DNA of 64,000 nt from Tepidiphilus margaritifer DSM 15129. Its GTDB lineage: Bacteria; Pseudomonadota; Gammaproteobacteria; Burkholderiales; Rhodocyclaceae. Below the pieces are notes generated by a model, which was not told the origin of the DNA, did no database searches, and worked only from the letters and a program-made list of their open reading frames with translations. Position numbers and translations under genes: made by a program. Location of the stretch: positions 53,284-117,283 of the forward strand of contig NZ_AUDR01000018.1 of the NCBI RefSeq assembly GCF_000425565.1. The letters run 5' to 3'. Positions 18,509 to 30,051 of this stretch are shown piece after piece (the stretch's first letter is position 1; every line of letters begins with the position of its first letter).

Positions 18509-20958
18509 ACCTCTTCTCCCCGCGCCGGCACCAGCACCTGGCGGTTGCCGTTGTGCTCCGGCGGCGACACCAGCCCTGCGCGTTCCATCGCCTCGATGAG
18601 CCGCGCCGCCCGGTTGTACCCGATGCGCAGATGCCGCTGCACCAGCGAGATCGAAGGCCGGCGCGTGCGCAGCACCACCTCTACTGCCTGATCGTACAAG
18701 GGATCGTCCTCTTCCCCTCCATCCGAACCTTCGAGGTTCTCTTCCCCCTCCTCGGGTTCAGCAAGCACCGCCTCGATGTACTGGGGCGGTCCGAGCCGCT
18801 TGAGGTATTCGACCACCCGATGCACCTCGTCGTCGGCGACGAAAGCCCCATGCACCCGGCGCGGCAGACCAGTTCCGGGTGCAAGATAGAGCATATCCCC
18901 CATACCGAGCAAAGTCTCGGCCCCCATCTGGTCGAGGATGGTGCGCGAATCCACTTTGGAAGAAACCTGAAAAGCGATGCGCGTGGGCACGTTGGCCTTG
19001 ATGAGGCCGGTGATCACATCCACCGAAGGGCGCTGCGTCGCGAGGATGAGGTGGATGCCGGCCGCTCGAGCCTTCTGCGCGAGCCGGGCGATGAGCTCCT
19101 CGATGCGCTTGCCCACCACCATCATCAGATCGGCGAGCTCGTCGACCACGACGACGATATAGGGCATGCTTTCCAGCGGTTCGGGCGCGTCCGGCGTGAG
19201 CGAGAAGGGATTGCCGAGGTATTCGCCGTCATGCCGCGCCCGCTCGAGCAAGGCGTTGTAGCCAGCGATGTTGCGCACCCCCAGCGCGGCCATCAGCTTG
19301 TAGCGCCGCTCCATCTCGCCCACGCACCAGTCGAGCGCCTGGGCCGCGAGCCGCATGTCGGTGACCACCGGCGCGAGCAGGTGCGGGATCCCTTCGTAGA
19401 TCGACAGTTCCAGCATCTTCGGGTCGACCATGATGAGGCGCACCCGTTCCGGCGTCGATTTGTAGATGAGCGACAGGATCATCGCGTTGATGCCGACCGA
19501 CTTGCCCGAGCCGGTGGTCCCAGCCACCAGCAGGTGCGGCATCTTGGCCAGATCCGCCACCACCGGCTGTCCCGCGATGTCCTTGCCCAGACACAGCGTC
19601 AGGGGCGAGGCCATCTCGCGATAGGCGCGCGAATCGAGCACTTCGCTCAGACGCACGATCTGGCGTTTCGGGTTGGGTACTTCGAGCGCCATGCACGATT
19701 TCCCCGGGACGATCTCGACCACGCGGATCGACACGAGCGACAGCGCCCGCGCCAGATCCTTGGCCAGATTGACGATCTGCGCCCCCTTCACCCCCGTGGC
19801 CGGCTCGATTTCGTAGCGCGTCACCACCGGACCGGGAATCGTTCCGACCACCTGCACGCGTACGCCGAACTCGGCGAGCTTGCTCTCGATGAGCTGGGCC
19901 GTGGCCGCCATCGTCTCGGCGCTCACCGACACCGCCGCCGGTGTCGGCGCATCGAGTAAATCGAGCGGAGGCTGTGGCGCAAGCGCCACCCCAGACTCAG
20001 ACACCTCGGCAGGGCGGCTCCGCGCACGCTCGGCACGCTTGCTCGTCGAAGCCTTCCGCTCCACTTCGGATCGGCGCTCCGCGGTGCGAACGGGCATTTT
20101 CGGCACGGAAACGCCCAGCCCCTCCGCCGATCGGTCTGTTCCTACCCCCAAGCTCGGTTCGACCCGCGGCGGTACGCTGCTTCGCACCGAGGAAGTACGC
20201 CGCGCAGCCCAGCGCTCGCGCCATGCGCTGGTCCACGAAAGGAACCGCCCCCATTGCCGACGCCAGGACTGACCCATTCCCTCCTCGTTGACCGGCGCTG
20301 AAACGAATCCGCCCCCTCCGCCGGGCGCCGCGGCCCGTTGCCGTTCCCAATGCCGCTGCAATCGAGTGATGAGCCCTTCCACCCCTCCACCAACGCGCTC
20401 ACAGGCATCGAGCCAGGACATCCCGAAGGCCAAGCTGATGCCGGCCATCCACAGCGCGAGCAAAAGCAAGGTGCCGCCGGTAAAACCGAATTCGCGGGCA
20501 ATCGTCTCGGCGAGCGTCATCCCGATCACTCCTCCCGGGCCCGAACCCTGAGGCAAAGAGAAAGTGTGGGTATGAAAGCGCAAGGCTTCCAGCGCGCTAC
20601 TGGACAGCAACAAGAGGAACAAGCCAGCGGATGCCACTGCAAAAGACGCCCTCCAGCCCCGTTTGGGCCCCTCGAGCCCGTGCCACAAGCGCCAGGCGGA
20701 CCACAACCCTCGTACCGCAAAAGCGAGCATCCACCAGGCGGAGATACCGAACAGCGACAAGAAGAGGTCCGCCAGCCAGGCCCCGACCCGCCCTCCGGGG
20801 TTGGCGATGGACTCCACCGCCGCATCGCGGGACCATCCCGGATCGGCAGGCGAATACCCGATGAGGATCAAGGCGAAATAGACGCCGAGTGCGGCGAGCA
20901 GCACCCAGACGAGTTCCCGCAGGCGACGGGAAGAACGCAACGAGGCGGTCCAGTTCAT
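18505..20958 (-). CDS. ftsK: DNA translocase FtsK
   Basis: Links septum formation to chromosome dimer resolution. 817 residues: four N-terminal membrane helices (about 20-180), a short basic linker (about 205-325, much shorter than in E. coli), the alpha/beta RecA-like motor with Walker A '[14 protein letters not shown]' and Walker B '[14 protein letters not shown]', and a C-terminal gamma winged helix ('[24 protein letters not shown]') that reads KOPS polarity sequences. Start [12 protein letters not shown] at 20958 leaves a 155-base divergent gap to trxB. Confidence 0.96.
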   Translation of the reverse strand: MNWTASLRSSRRLRELVWVLLAALGVYFALILIGYSPADPGWSRDAAVESIANPGGRVGAWLADLFLSLFGISAWWMLAFAVRGLWSAWRLWHGLEGPKRGWRASFAVASAGLFLLLLSSSALEALRFHTHTFSLPQGSGPGGVIGMTLAETIAREFGFTGGTLLLLALWMAGISLAFGMSWLDACERVGGGVEGLITRLQRHWERQRAAAPGGGGGFVSAPVNEEGMGQSWRRQWGRFLSWTSAWRERWAARRTSSVRSSVPPRVEPSLGVGTDRSAEGLGVSVPKMPVRTAERRSEVERKASTSKRAERARSRPAEVSESGVALAPQPPLDLLDAPTPAAVSVSAETMAATAQLIESKLAEFGVRVQVVGTIPGPVVTRYEIEPATGVKGAQIVNLAKDLARALSLVSIRVVEIVPGKSCMALEVPNPKRQIVRLSEVLDSRAYREMASPLTLCLGKDIAGQPVVADLAKMPHLLVAGTTGSGKSVGINAMILSLIYKSTPERVRLIMVDPKMLELSIYEGIPHLLAPVVTDMRLAAQALDWCVGEMERRYKLMAALGVRNIAGYNALLERARHDGEYLGNPFSLTPDAPEPLESMPYIVVVVDELADLMMVVGKRIEELIARLAQKARAAGIHLILATQRPSVDVITGLIKANVPTRIAFQVSSKVDSRTILDQMGAETLLGMGDMLYLAPGTGLPRRVHGAFVADDEVHRVVEYLKRLGPPQYIEAVLAEPEEGEENLEGSDGGEEDDPLYDQAVEVVLRTRRPSISLVQRHLRIGYNRAARLIEAMERAGLVSPPEHNGNRQVLVPARGEEV

Positions 20959-20991
20959 CAGCGAGGCCGTACCGCAGGAAAAGGAAGGAAA

Positions 20992-22067
<1,076 letters not shown>

Positions 22068-22072
22068 GTCCG

Positions 22073-22687
22073 ATGGCCCGCCCGCGTCCTCCGGCCTGGG
22101 CGGCACCTTTGGTCGAGCTCAAAAAACAGGGCTCGCCCCGGGTCGGCGCCGCGCCCTCGAAGTCGATCCCCGAAGAAGCGGATTGGCGCGAGGGCGTTCG
22201 CCCGCTTACGTTCCCCCCGCGGGTGGAGCCCGAGCGCCCGCGCCCGGCGCCGGTGCCGCGGCAAAAGCTCGCCGACGAGCGCACCATCCTCGCCGAGGAG
22301 CTGCTCGCCCCGCTGGAACTCGAAGATTGGCTGGAAGCCGACGAGAGCACCCACTTCCTGCGCCCCGGCGTGCCGCGGCGAGTGCTCATCGACCTGCGGC
22401 GCAGCCGCTGGGCCCTGCAAGGCGAAGTCGACCTGCATGGCCTCACGCGGCTCGAAGCACGCGAGGCGCTCTCGGCCTACCTCGCCCGCGCCCGGCGCCA
22501 AGGGCTGCGCTGCATCCGCGTCATCCACGGCAAGGGGCTGCGCTCGCCGGGCGGCTTTTCCGTGCTGCGCCACCTGTCGCGGCGCTGGCTCGCGCAGCGC
22601 GACGAGATCCTCGCTTTCTGCGAAGCTCCGCCGGCGCGCGGCGGCAGCGGCGCGCTCATCGTGCTGCTGCGCGCCCCGCGGGAATGA
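22073..22687 (+). CDS. Smr-domain protein (DNA/RNA endonuclease family)
   Basis: 204 residues. The C-terminal Smr domain (about 115-204) carries the 'GEVDLHGLTRLEAREAL' (LDLHG) and 'CIRVIHGKGLRS' (HGxG) motifs. The N-terminal half is basic and proline-rich, as in SmrA/YdaL-type proteins. Family members nick or cleave nucleic acid, some on stalled ribosomes; the role here is unknown. It lies 5 bases after trxB and probably shares its transcript. Its stop is convergent with glnB, 6 bases away. Confidence 0.88.
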   Translation: MARPRPPAWAAPLVELKKQGSPRVGAAPSKSIPEEADWREGVRPLTFPPRVEPERPRPAPVPRQKLADERTILAEELLAPLELEDWLEADESTHFLRPGVPRRVLIDLRRSRWALQGEVDLHGLTRLEAREALSAYLARARRQGLRCIRVIHGKGLRSPGGFSVLRHLSRRWLAQRDEILAFCEAPPARGGSGALIVLLRAPRE

Positions 22688-22693
22688 CCCGCC

Positions 22694-24666
<1,973 letters not shown>

Positions 24667-24680
24667 CCTCTACGCACTGC

Positions 24681-25214
24681 CTACTTGGCCGACGAGGCGT
24701 TCTTCACGCCGGCGAGGATCTCCTGCTTGGCCTCCTCCACGCCCGCCCAGCCGAGCACCTTGACCCACTTGCCCGGCTCCAGATCCTTGTAGTGCTCGAA
24801 GAAATGCACGGTCTGTTTCAGCAGGAGCTCCGGCAGATCCTCGAGCGAGTGCACCTTGTCGTAGAGCGGCGTGAGCTTGGACACCGGCACCGCCACCACC
24901 TTGGCATCGACGCCCGATTCGTCTTCCATCTTCAGCAAACCCACCGGACGGCAGCGGATCACCACCCCCGGCTGCAGCGGAAACGGTGTGACCACGAGCA
25001 CGTCGACCGGATCGCCATCCCCGGCCACCGTGTGCGGCACGTAGCCATAATTGAGCGGATAGCGCATCGTCGTGCCCATGAAACGGTCGACGAAAATGGC
25101 GCCGCTATCCTTGTCCACCTCGAATTTGATCGGATCGGACTGTGCCGGGATCTCGATGATGACGTTGATGTCGTTGGGCACGTCCTTGCCGGCGGAAACG
25201 CGTTCGAAAGCCAT
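24681..25214 (-). CDS. ppa: Inorganic pyrophosphatase (family I)
   Basis: Hydrolyses pyrophosphate released by biosynthesis, pulling reactions such as the NadE step forward. 177 residues, like E. coli Ppa. The signature '[15 protein letters not shown]' (D-x-D-P-x-D, Mg-binding aspartates) and '[15 protein letters not shown]' are clear. ATG at 25214 ([11 protein letters not shown]) is preceded by GAGGGAGGAG. The longer frame starts inside that ribosome site. nadE follows after 14 bases. Confidence 0.96.
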   Translation of the reverse strand: MAFERVSAGKDVPNDINVIIEIPAQSDPIKFEVDKDSGAIFVDRFMGTTMRYPLNYGYVPHTVAGDGDPVDVLVVTPFPLQPGVVIRCRPVGLLKMEDESGVDAKVVAVPVSKLTPLYDKVHSLEDLPELLLKQTVHFFEHYKDLEPGKWVKVLGWAGVEEAKQEILAGVKNASSAK

Positions 25215-25233
25215 GGAAACTCCTCCCTCGTAC

Positions 25234-25280
25234 AAAAAAACCCTGGCCGGCGCGACCGGCTCGACTGGAGGAGGATTATA
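25234..25280 (-). promoter_or_regulatory. ppa promoter -10 and leader hairpin with U-tract
   Basis: On the minus strand, TATAAT (25280-25275) is followed by a GCCGG-TCGCG-CCGGC hairpin (25260-25246), five more bases and then seven T (25240-25234), all upstream of the ppa ribosome site. It resembles a weak attenuator, but the gap between stem and U-tract lowers confidence. Confidence 0.35.
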
Positions 25281-25298
25281 TAACGCCCCTTCGCGGCT

Positions 25299-26000
25299 TC
25301 AGGGGTGACAGACCACGCCCTGCCAGATCATTCCACCGAGCTGCGGCGCGCGCCACAGACCGAGCAGCCCGAAAGCGACCACCAGCAGGCCCGCAGCGCT
25401 GCGCACCCAGGGGCGTCCTGCCAGGTCGCGAAAGCGCCGCAACAGCAGCCCCGCGGCGAGCAGATTCGGCAACGTGCCCAAACCGAACGCGAGCATCACC
25501 CCGGCACCGCGCACCCCGTCACCCGCAAGCAGCGCCGTCGCGAGCACGCTATAGACGAGTCCACAGGGCAGGAATCCCCACAACAGACCGAGCGGAAACG
25601 CCTGCGCCACCGAACGCACCGGCAGGAAACGGCGTGTGGCCGGCTGCACCCACCGCCACAGCCGATGCCCGGCGCGCTCGAAGGGAGCGAGCCAGCGCGT
25701 CTGGCCGAGAAAATAGAGCCCCATGGCCACCAACATGAGATTGGCGAGCACGTAGAGCGTAAGCTGTACCGGCAGCACCCCTTCCAGCATTCCGCCGATG
25801 GCCCCCAGCCAGCCCAGCACCGCGCCGAGCAGCGTGTAGGTGGTGATGCGGCCGAAGTTGTAGGCCAGATGCAGCGGCCACTTCGCCCCCTGCGCCGTCT
25901 GCAGCGACAAGGCGCCGACGATACCGCCGCACATGCCGAGGCAGTGCACCCCGCCCAGGAGCCCGATGAGGAAGACCGCGAGAAAACCGTTCCAAGCCAC
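25299..26000 (-). CDS. Heavy-metal/sulfite-exporter-like membrane protein (COG2836, TauE/SafE clan)
   Basis: 233 residues, six or so membrane helices. The first helix ends in 'GLLGGVHCLGMCGGIVGAL', a conserved Cys/His motif of COG2836 proteins in the LysE/DsbD-like group. The fifth segment has 'LGLLWGFLPCGLVYSVL', a second cysteine motif. Members often sit in cbb3-oxidase, hemN and fnr neighbourhoods and are suspected to handle copper or reductant for oxidase assembly; the exact role is not settled. It follows hemN by 9 bases, probably as one transcript. Confidence 0.8.
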   Translation of the reverse strand: MAWNGFLAVFLIGLLGGVHCLGMCGGIVGALSLQTAQGAKWPLHLAYNFGRITTYTLLGAVLGWLGAIGGMLEGVLPVQLTLYVLANLMLVAMGLYFLGQTRWLAPFERAGHRLWRWVQPATRRFLPVRSVAQAFPLGLLWGFLPCGLVYSVLATALLAGDGVRGAGVMLAFGLGTLPNLLAAGLLLRRFRDLAGRPWVRSAAGLLVVAFGLLGLWRAPQLGGMIWQGVVCHP

Positions 26001-26009
26001 GCCGCCGCC

Positions 26010-27413
26010 TCAGATCACGCGCGAATAGCGCGCCCGCTCGCGATCGTGGCGCAGATAACGGTCGAACACCATGGCGATCGCCCGCACCAGCAGCCGCCCC
26101 GGCGGCAGCACCGTGATCCAGCGATCCCCGATCTCCACCAGCCCCGCCTCGGCCATGCGCTCCAAGTCGTGCAATTCCGGGGCGAAGTAGCGGCGAAACT
26201 CGATGAGATGCGCGATCTCGATCGACTCGATCGACAGCTCGAAATGGCACATCAACGCCTGAATGATGGAGCGACGCAGCACGTCGTCGGCAGTCAGTTC
26301 CACCCCGCGCAGCACCGGCAGCTCACCCCGCTCGAGGGCGTCGTAGTAATCTTCCTCCGTCTTGTGATTCTGCGCGTAGATCGCCCCCAGTTTGCTGATG
26401 GAGGAAATGCCGAAAGCGATCATGTCGCACTCGGCCTGGGTCGAATATCCTTGGAAATTGCGGTGCAACCGCCCCTGCTGCTGGGCGATCGTCAGCTCGT
26501 CGTCGGGCTTGGCGAAGTGATCCATCCCGATATAGACGTAACCGGCATCGACCAGACGCTCGATGGCGTACTTCATGATGCCGAGCTTGTCGGCCGCCGT
26601 GGGCAGCGCCGACTCCTCGATGCGCCGCTGCGGCTTGAAGAGCCGCGGCAGGTGGGCATAGCTGTAGAGCGAGAGGCGATCGGGCGAGAGTTCGATCACC
26701 CGTTCGAGCGTGGCGGCAAAGCGCTCCACCGTCTGGTGCGGCAAGCCATAGATGAGATCCATGCTCACCGACTTGAAGCCGTTTTCGCGCGCCGCCTCCA
26801 GCACCGCCGCCGTTTCGTCGAAACTCTGGATACGATTGACCGCCGCCTGGACCAGCGGGTCGAAGTCCTGTACCCCGATGCTCATGCGATTGAACCCGAG
26901 CTCGGCGAGCAGAGCTACCTGCGCCGCATCGACTTTGCGCGGGTCGACTTCGATGGAAAATTCACCGTGCTCGGCGAGCTGGAAACGCGACCGGATCGCC
27001 GCCATCAATCGGCGCATCTCGTCTTCGGCAAGGAAAGTGGGCGTACCACCTCCCAGATGCAGCTGGGTGACTTCACGGCCGCCGGCCAGATGGCGATCGA
27101 CGAGTCCGATCTCGCGCTCGAGGAAATCGAGATAGCGGGCGCTGCGGGAATGATCCTTGGTGATGATCTTGTTGCAAGCGCAATAGTAACAAATCGTATT
27201 GCAGAAGGGAATGTGCACGTATAATGACAGCGGCCGGTTCAAACCCCCCACTTCGCGGCTGCCGAGCCAGCGCGCGTACTGGGCCGGCCCGAAGGCTTCG
27301 ACGAAGCGATCCGCCGTTGGATAGGAAGTATAGCGCGGCCCGCTGATGTCGAATCGGCGGATCAGCTCCGGATCGACGACGAGGCGATGGATTTCTTGCA
27401 TCGTGGCATTCAT
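26010..27413 (-). CDS. hemN: Oxygen-independent coproporphyrinogen III oxidase
   Basis: Radical SAM enzyme that oxidatively decarboxylates coproporphyrinogen III to protoporphyrinogen IX without oxygen, needed for heme in low oxygen. 467 residues with the cluster motif 'CNTICYYCACNK' (CxxxCxxC-x-C), 'LHLGGGTPTFL' and the N-terminal 'ISGPRYTSYPTADRF' of true HemN, as opposed to HemW. A later in-frame ATG (27401) is also possible. A class II-type FNR promoter precedes it, and it is divergent from fnr itself. Confidence 0.95.
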   Translation of the reverse strand: MNATMQEIHRLVVDPELIRRFDISGPRYTSYPTADRFVEAFGPAQYARWLGSREVGGLNRPLSLYVHIPFCNTICYYCACNKIITKDHSRSARYLDFLEREIGLVDRHLAGGREVTQLHLGGGTPTFLAEDEMRRLMAAIRSRFQLAEHGEFSIEVDPRKVDAAQVALLAELGFNRMSIGVQDFDPLVQAAVNRIQSFDETAAVLEAARENGFKSVSMDLIYGLPHQTVERFAATLERVIELSPDRLSLYSYAHLPRLFKPQRRIEESALPTAADKLGIMKYAIERLVDAGYVYIGMDHFAKPDDELTIAQQQGRLHRNFQGYSTQAECDMIAFGISSISKLGAIYAQNHKTEEDYYDALERGELPVLRGVELTADDVLRRSIIQALMCHFELSIESIEIAHLIEFRRYFAPELHDLERMAEAGLVEIGDRWITVLPPGRLLVRAIAMVFDRYLRHDRERARYSRVI

Positions 27414-27450
27414 GGACGGACGCCCACCTGGTTTTCCTGCGTTAGATTCT

Positions 27451-27495
27451 CATAATATGGCACGAAACGGCCGACGACAGGTTGACCGTCATCAA
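27451..27495. promoter_or_regulatory. FNR box and overlapping divergent -10 elements of hemN and fnr
   Basis: TTGACCGTCATCAA (27482-27495) matches TTGAT-N4-ATCAA at 9 of 10 positions. On the minus strand TATTAT (27457-27452) gives a hemN start near 27445, placing the box centre at about -43, close to the class II activation position. On the plus strand CATAAT (27451-27456) could serve fnr, with the box then about 25 bases downstream of the start, a repressing position. Confidence 0.75.
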
Positions 27496-27528
27496 CGAAA
27501 ACGTTTCCTTTTCCCCCAGAGAAGCACA

Positions 27529-28266
27529 ATGGACCTCCAACTTCCGCCCACTCTGCGCCAGTTGCGCGTGGCTTGCTCCCAGTGCAACCTGATGGAACTG
27601 TGCCTGCCGGTCGGGTTGAGCGAAGAAGACGTCGCCCGCATCGAAGAGCTCGTTGGCACGCGCCGCAAGCTGCGGCGCCATCAGGCCCTCTACGAGACGC
27701 GTATGCCGTTTCAGGCGCTCTATGCCATCCGCGCCGGTTCGTTCAAGACCACCATCGTGCTCGAGGATGGCCGGGAGCAGGTCACCGGATTCCAGATGAC
27801 CGGCGAGCTGCTGGGGCTGGACGGCATCAGCACGGGGCAGCACGTCGTCAGCGCCATCGCACTCGAAGACAGCGAAGTCTGCGTGATCGAATACGCCCGA
27901 CTCGAAGCACTCGCACGCGAGATCCACGGACTTCAAGCGCAGTTTCACAAAGTACTCTCGCGCGAGATCGTGCGCGAACAAAGCGTCATGATGCTGCTCG
28001 GCACCATGCGTGCCGAAGAGCGGCTCGCTGCCTTCCTGCTCAACCTGGCGCAGCGCTTCGCCGCCCGCGGTTTCTCGGGCACGGAATTCCGGCTACGGAT
28101 GACGCGCGAAGAAATCGGCTCTTACCTCGGGCTCAAACTCGAGACGGTCTCCCGCACCCTGTCGCACTTCCAGGAAGAAGGGCTCATCGAGGTGCAGCAC
28201 AAAAACATCCGCCTGTGCGACCGGGAGCGCCTGCGCGGTCTCATCCAGGCGCCCCTGTCTCACTAA
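27529..28266 (+). CDS. fnr: FNR-type oxygen-sensing transcription regulator
   Basis: CRP/FNR family activator that dimerises and binds DNA when its [4Fe-4S] cluster is intact under low oxygen. 245 residues. All four cluster cysteines are present: Cys16, Cys19, Cys25 and Cys118, each offset by four from E. coli FNR. The recognition helix in 'MTREEIGSYLGLKLETVSRTLSHFQ' keeps the Glu-Ser-Arg set that reads TTGAT half-sites. ATG at 27529 gives MDLQLPPTLRQ; longer in-frame starts would run over the FNR box. Likely targets in this window are hemN, ccoN and a small RNA. Confidence 0.96.
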   Translation: MDLQLPPTLRQLRVACSQCNLMELCLPVGLSEEDVARIEELVGTRRKLRRHQALYETRMPFQALYAIRAGSFKTTIVLEDGREQVTGFQMTGELLGLDGISTGQHVVSAIALEDSEVCVIEYARLEALAREIHGLQAQFHKVLSREIVREQSVMMLLGTMRAEERLAAFLLNLAQRFAARGFSGTEFRLRMTREEIGSYLGLKLETVSRTLSHFQEEGLIEVQHKNIRLCDRERLRGLIQAPLSH

Positions 28267-28284
28267 ACACGAACCGGCGCGCCG

Positions 28285-30051
28285 TCAGCGTTCGAGCACG
28301 TAGCTTCCCGGCGCCTTGCCGAGCGAAGGCACGCTCGCCGGGTCCTTCGGTGCCACCATCTCGCCCGCCTGCGGCCTGAGCCAGGCGACCCAATCCTCCC
28401 ACCAGCTGTTGGGATGCTCGGGTGCCGACTTGAGCCAGGAATCGGCCCTCGGTACCGGATCGGAGAGATCGCTCGCCCAATATTTGCGTTTGGGTGGATT
28501 CTTCGGTGGGTTGATGATACCCAGGATGTGCCCCGAGCTCGACAGCACATAGCGCCGCGGGCCACGAACATGTCGCATCAGCTTGAAGGTCTGCTGCCAC
28601 GGCGCGATGTGATCGTCTTCGGTGCCTACGGCATAGACCGGCTGCACGATCTGACGCAGATCCACGGGAACGCCCGCCAGGGTCAGTGCGTCGGGCTGTA
28701 TGAGGCGGTTGTTGAGATAAAATTCGCGCAGATACCAGCAGTGCATCTTCGCCGGCATACGCGTCGGATCCATGTTCCAGTAGAGCACGTCGAAGGGCGC
28801 CGGCTCCTCGCCATAGAGCCAACCGTGCACGATGTAGCGCCAGATGAGGCTGTTGGAGCGCAACAAACGGAACGCCTCGGCCATGTCCTCGCCACGCAAG
28901 TAGCCGTCGATCTGCATCTTGCGGCAGAGAAAATCGACCGTGGCCGGATCGATGAAGACCTCGATGTCGCCCGGGGCGGAGAAATCGACGAGAGTCGTAA
29001 AGAAGGTTGCATCCGCCACGGGACAAGCCTCTGCCCCCACCTTGCGGTTCATCACCGCGAGGTAGCTCGCCAAGGCCGTACCACCGATGCAGTAACCCAC
29101 GGCATTGACCTTGTCGGCACCGGTGATCGAACGCGCCGTCTCGACGAGCACATCCACTCCCTGCATGAGGTAATCGTCGAAGGTCGTGTTGGCCATCTCG
29201 CGTGTGGGGTTTTTCCAACTAATGATGAAGACTTCGAACCCCTGGTCGCACAGATACTTCACCAAGCTCTTGTCGGGCGTGAGGTCGAGCACGTAGAACT
29301 TGTTGATCCACGGCGGCACGATCACCACCGGACGGCGATGCACCTGTGGCCTCGTGGGCGCATAACGGATGACCTCCACGAGCCAATTGCGGTGTACTAC
29401 GTCGCCTGGAGTCGTGGCGAGGTTCACGCCGACGTGGAAATCGTCCGGACGTGTCATGCGCACGGAACCTGCCGCCATGTCGGCGAAGAAATTCTTGAGC
29501 CCCTCTAAGAGGCTCAACCCAGAGGTCTTGACCGCCAACTCACGCGCCTTGGGGTTGGTCCAAAAAAAATTGGTCGGCGCAAGGGCATTGACGAGCTCTC
29601 CCGTCCAGAAGACGGCACGGCGCCGCTCGCGCTCATCAAGCGCCGGTGTCTGGCGCATCATCTCGACTAGAGACTGCCCCCAGCCGAGATAGCCCTGCTG
29701 CAACGCCGACCACCAGGCCGATTCAGTCCATACGGGATGGTCCCAACGAATGTCGTAAGGTTCGGGCACGAAGGGCGGCTCGGCCTCCTGCCCCGAGAGC
29801 CGCTGCGCGACATAGCGCATCAAGGCCACGTTGCGCTTGCCCAGCTCGATCTCTTTCGACCACAGTGCTACCGGGTGCAAGGCCCACAGCACCTGAGCAT
29901 GCAGGATGGGGGCGACGTTACCCAAAGGATCGAAACTGCCCTCCATCGCCCGGTGCACGATCTCGGCCACCTGTTCAGGCATCTCCTCGATGCGTCGTTC
30001 CACTTCCTCGTGCGGCTCCTGCCGCGGATTGCGTGCCCTACTTCTAGCCAT
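28285..30051 (-). CDS. phaC: Class I poly(3-hydroxyalkanoate) synthase
   Basis: Polymerises (R)-3-hydroxyacyl-CoA into PHA granules. 588 residues. The lipase-like box 'VGYCIGGTAL' holds the nucleophile Cys321; Asp480 ('TEDDHIAPW') and His508 ('SSSGHILGIINPP') complete the triad, at almost the same numbers as in Cupriavidus necator PhaC. ATG at 30051 follows GAGGAGG and gives MARSRARNPRQE; the longer frame overlaps the upstream nuclease gene. It overlaps that gene's 3' end by 8 bases. phaA, phaB, phasin and phaR are not in the window. Confidence 0.95.
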   Translation of the reverse strand: MARSRARNPRQEPHEEVERRIEEMPEQVAEIVHRAMEGSFDPLGNVAPILHAQVLWALHPVALWSKEIELGKRNVALMRYVAQRLSGQEAEPPFVPEPYDIRWDHPVWTESAWWSALQQGYLGWGQSLVEMMRQTPALDERERRRAVFWTGELVNALAPTNFFWTNPKARELAVKTSGLSLLEGLKNFFADMAAGSVRMTRPDDFHVGVNLATTPGDVVHRNWLVEVIRYAPTRPQVHRRPVVIVPPWINKFYVLDLTPDKSLVKYLCDQGFEVFIISWKNPTREMANTTFDDYLMQGVDVLVETARSITGADKVNAVGYCIGGTALASYLAVMNRKVGAEACPVADATFFTTLVDFSAPGDIEVFIDPATVDFLCRKMQIDGYLRGEDMAEAFRLLRSNSLIWRYIVHGWLYGEEPAPFDVLYWNMDPTRMPAKMHCWYLREFYLNNRLIQPDALTLAGVPVDLRQIVQPVYAVGTEDDHIAPWQQTFKLMRHVRGPRRYVLSSSGHILGIINPPKNPPKRKYWASDLSDPVPRADSWLKSAPEHPNSWWEDWVAWLRPQAGEMVAPKDPASVPSLGKAPGSYVLER

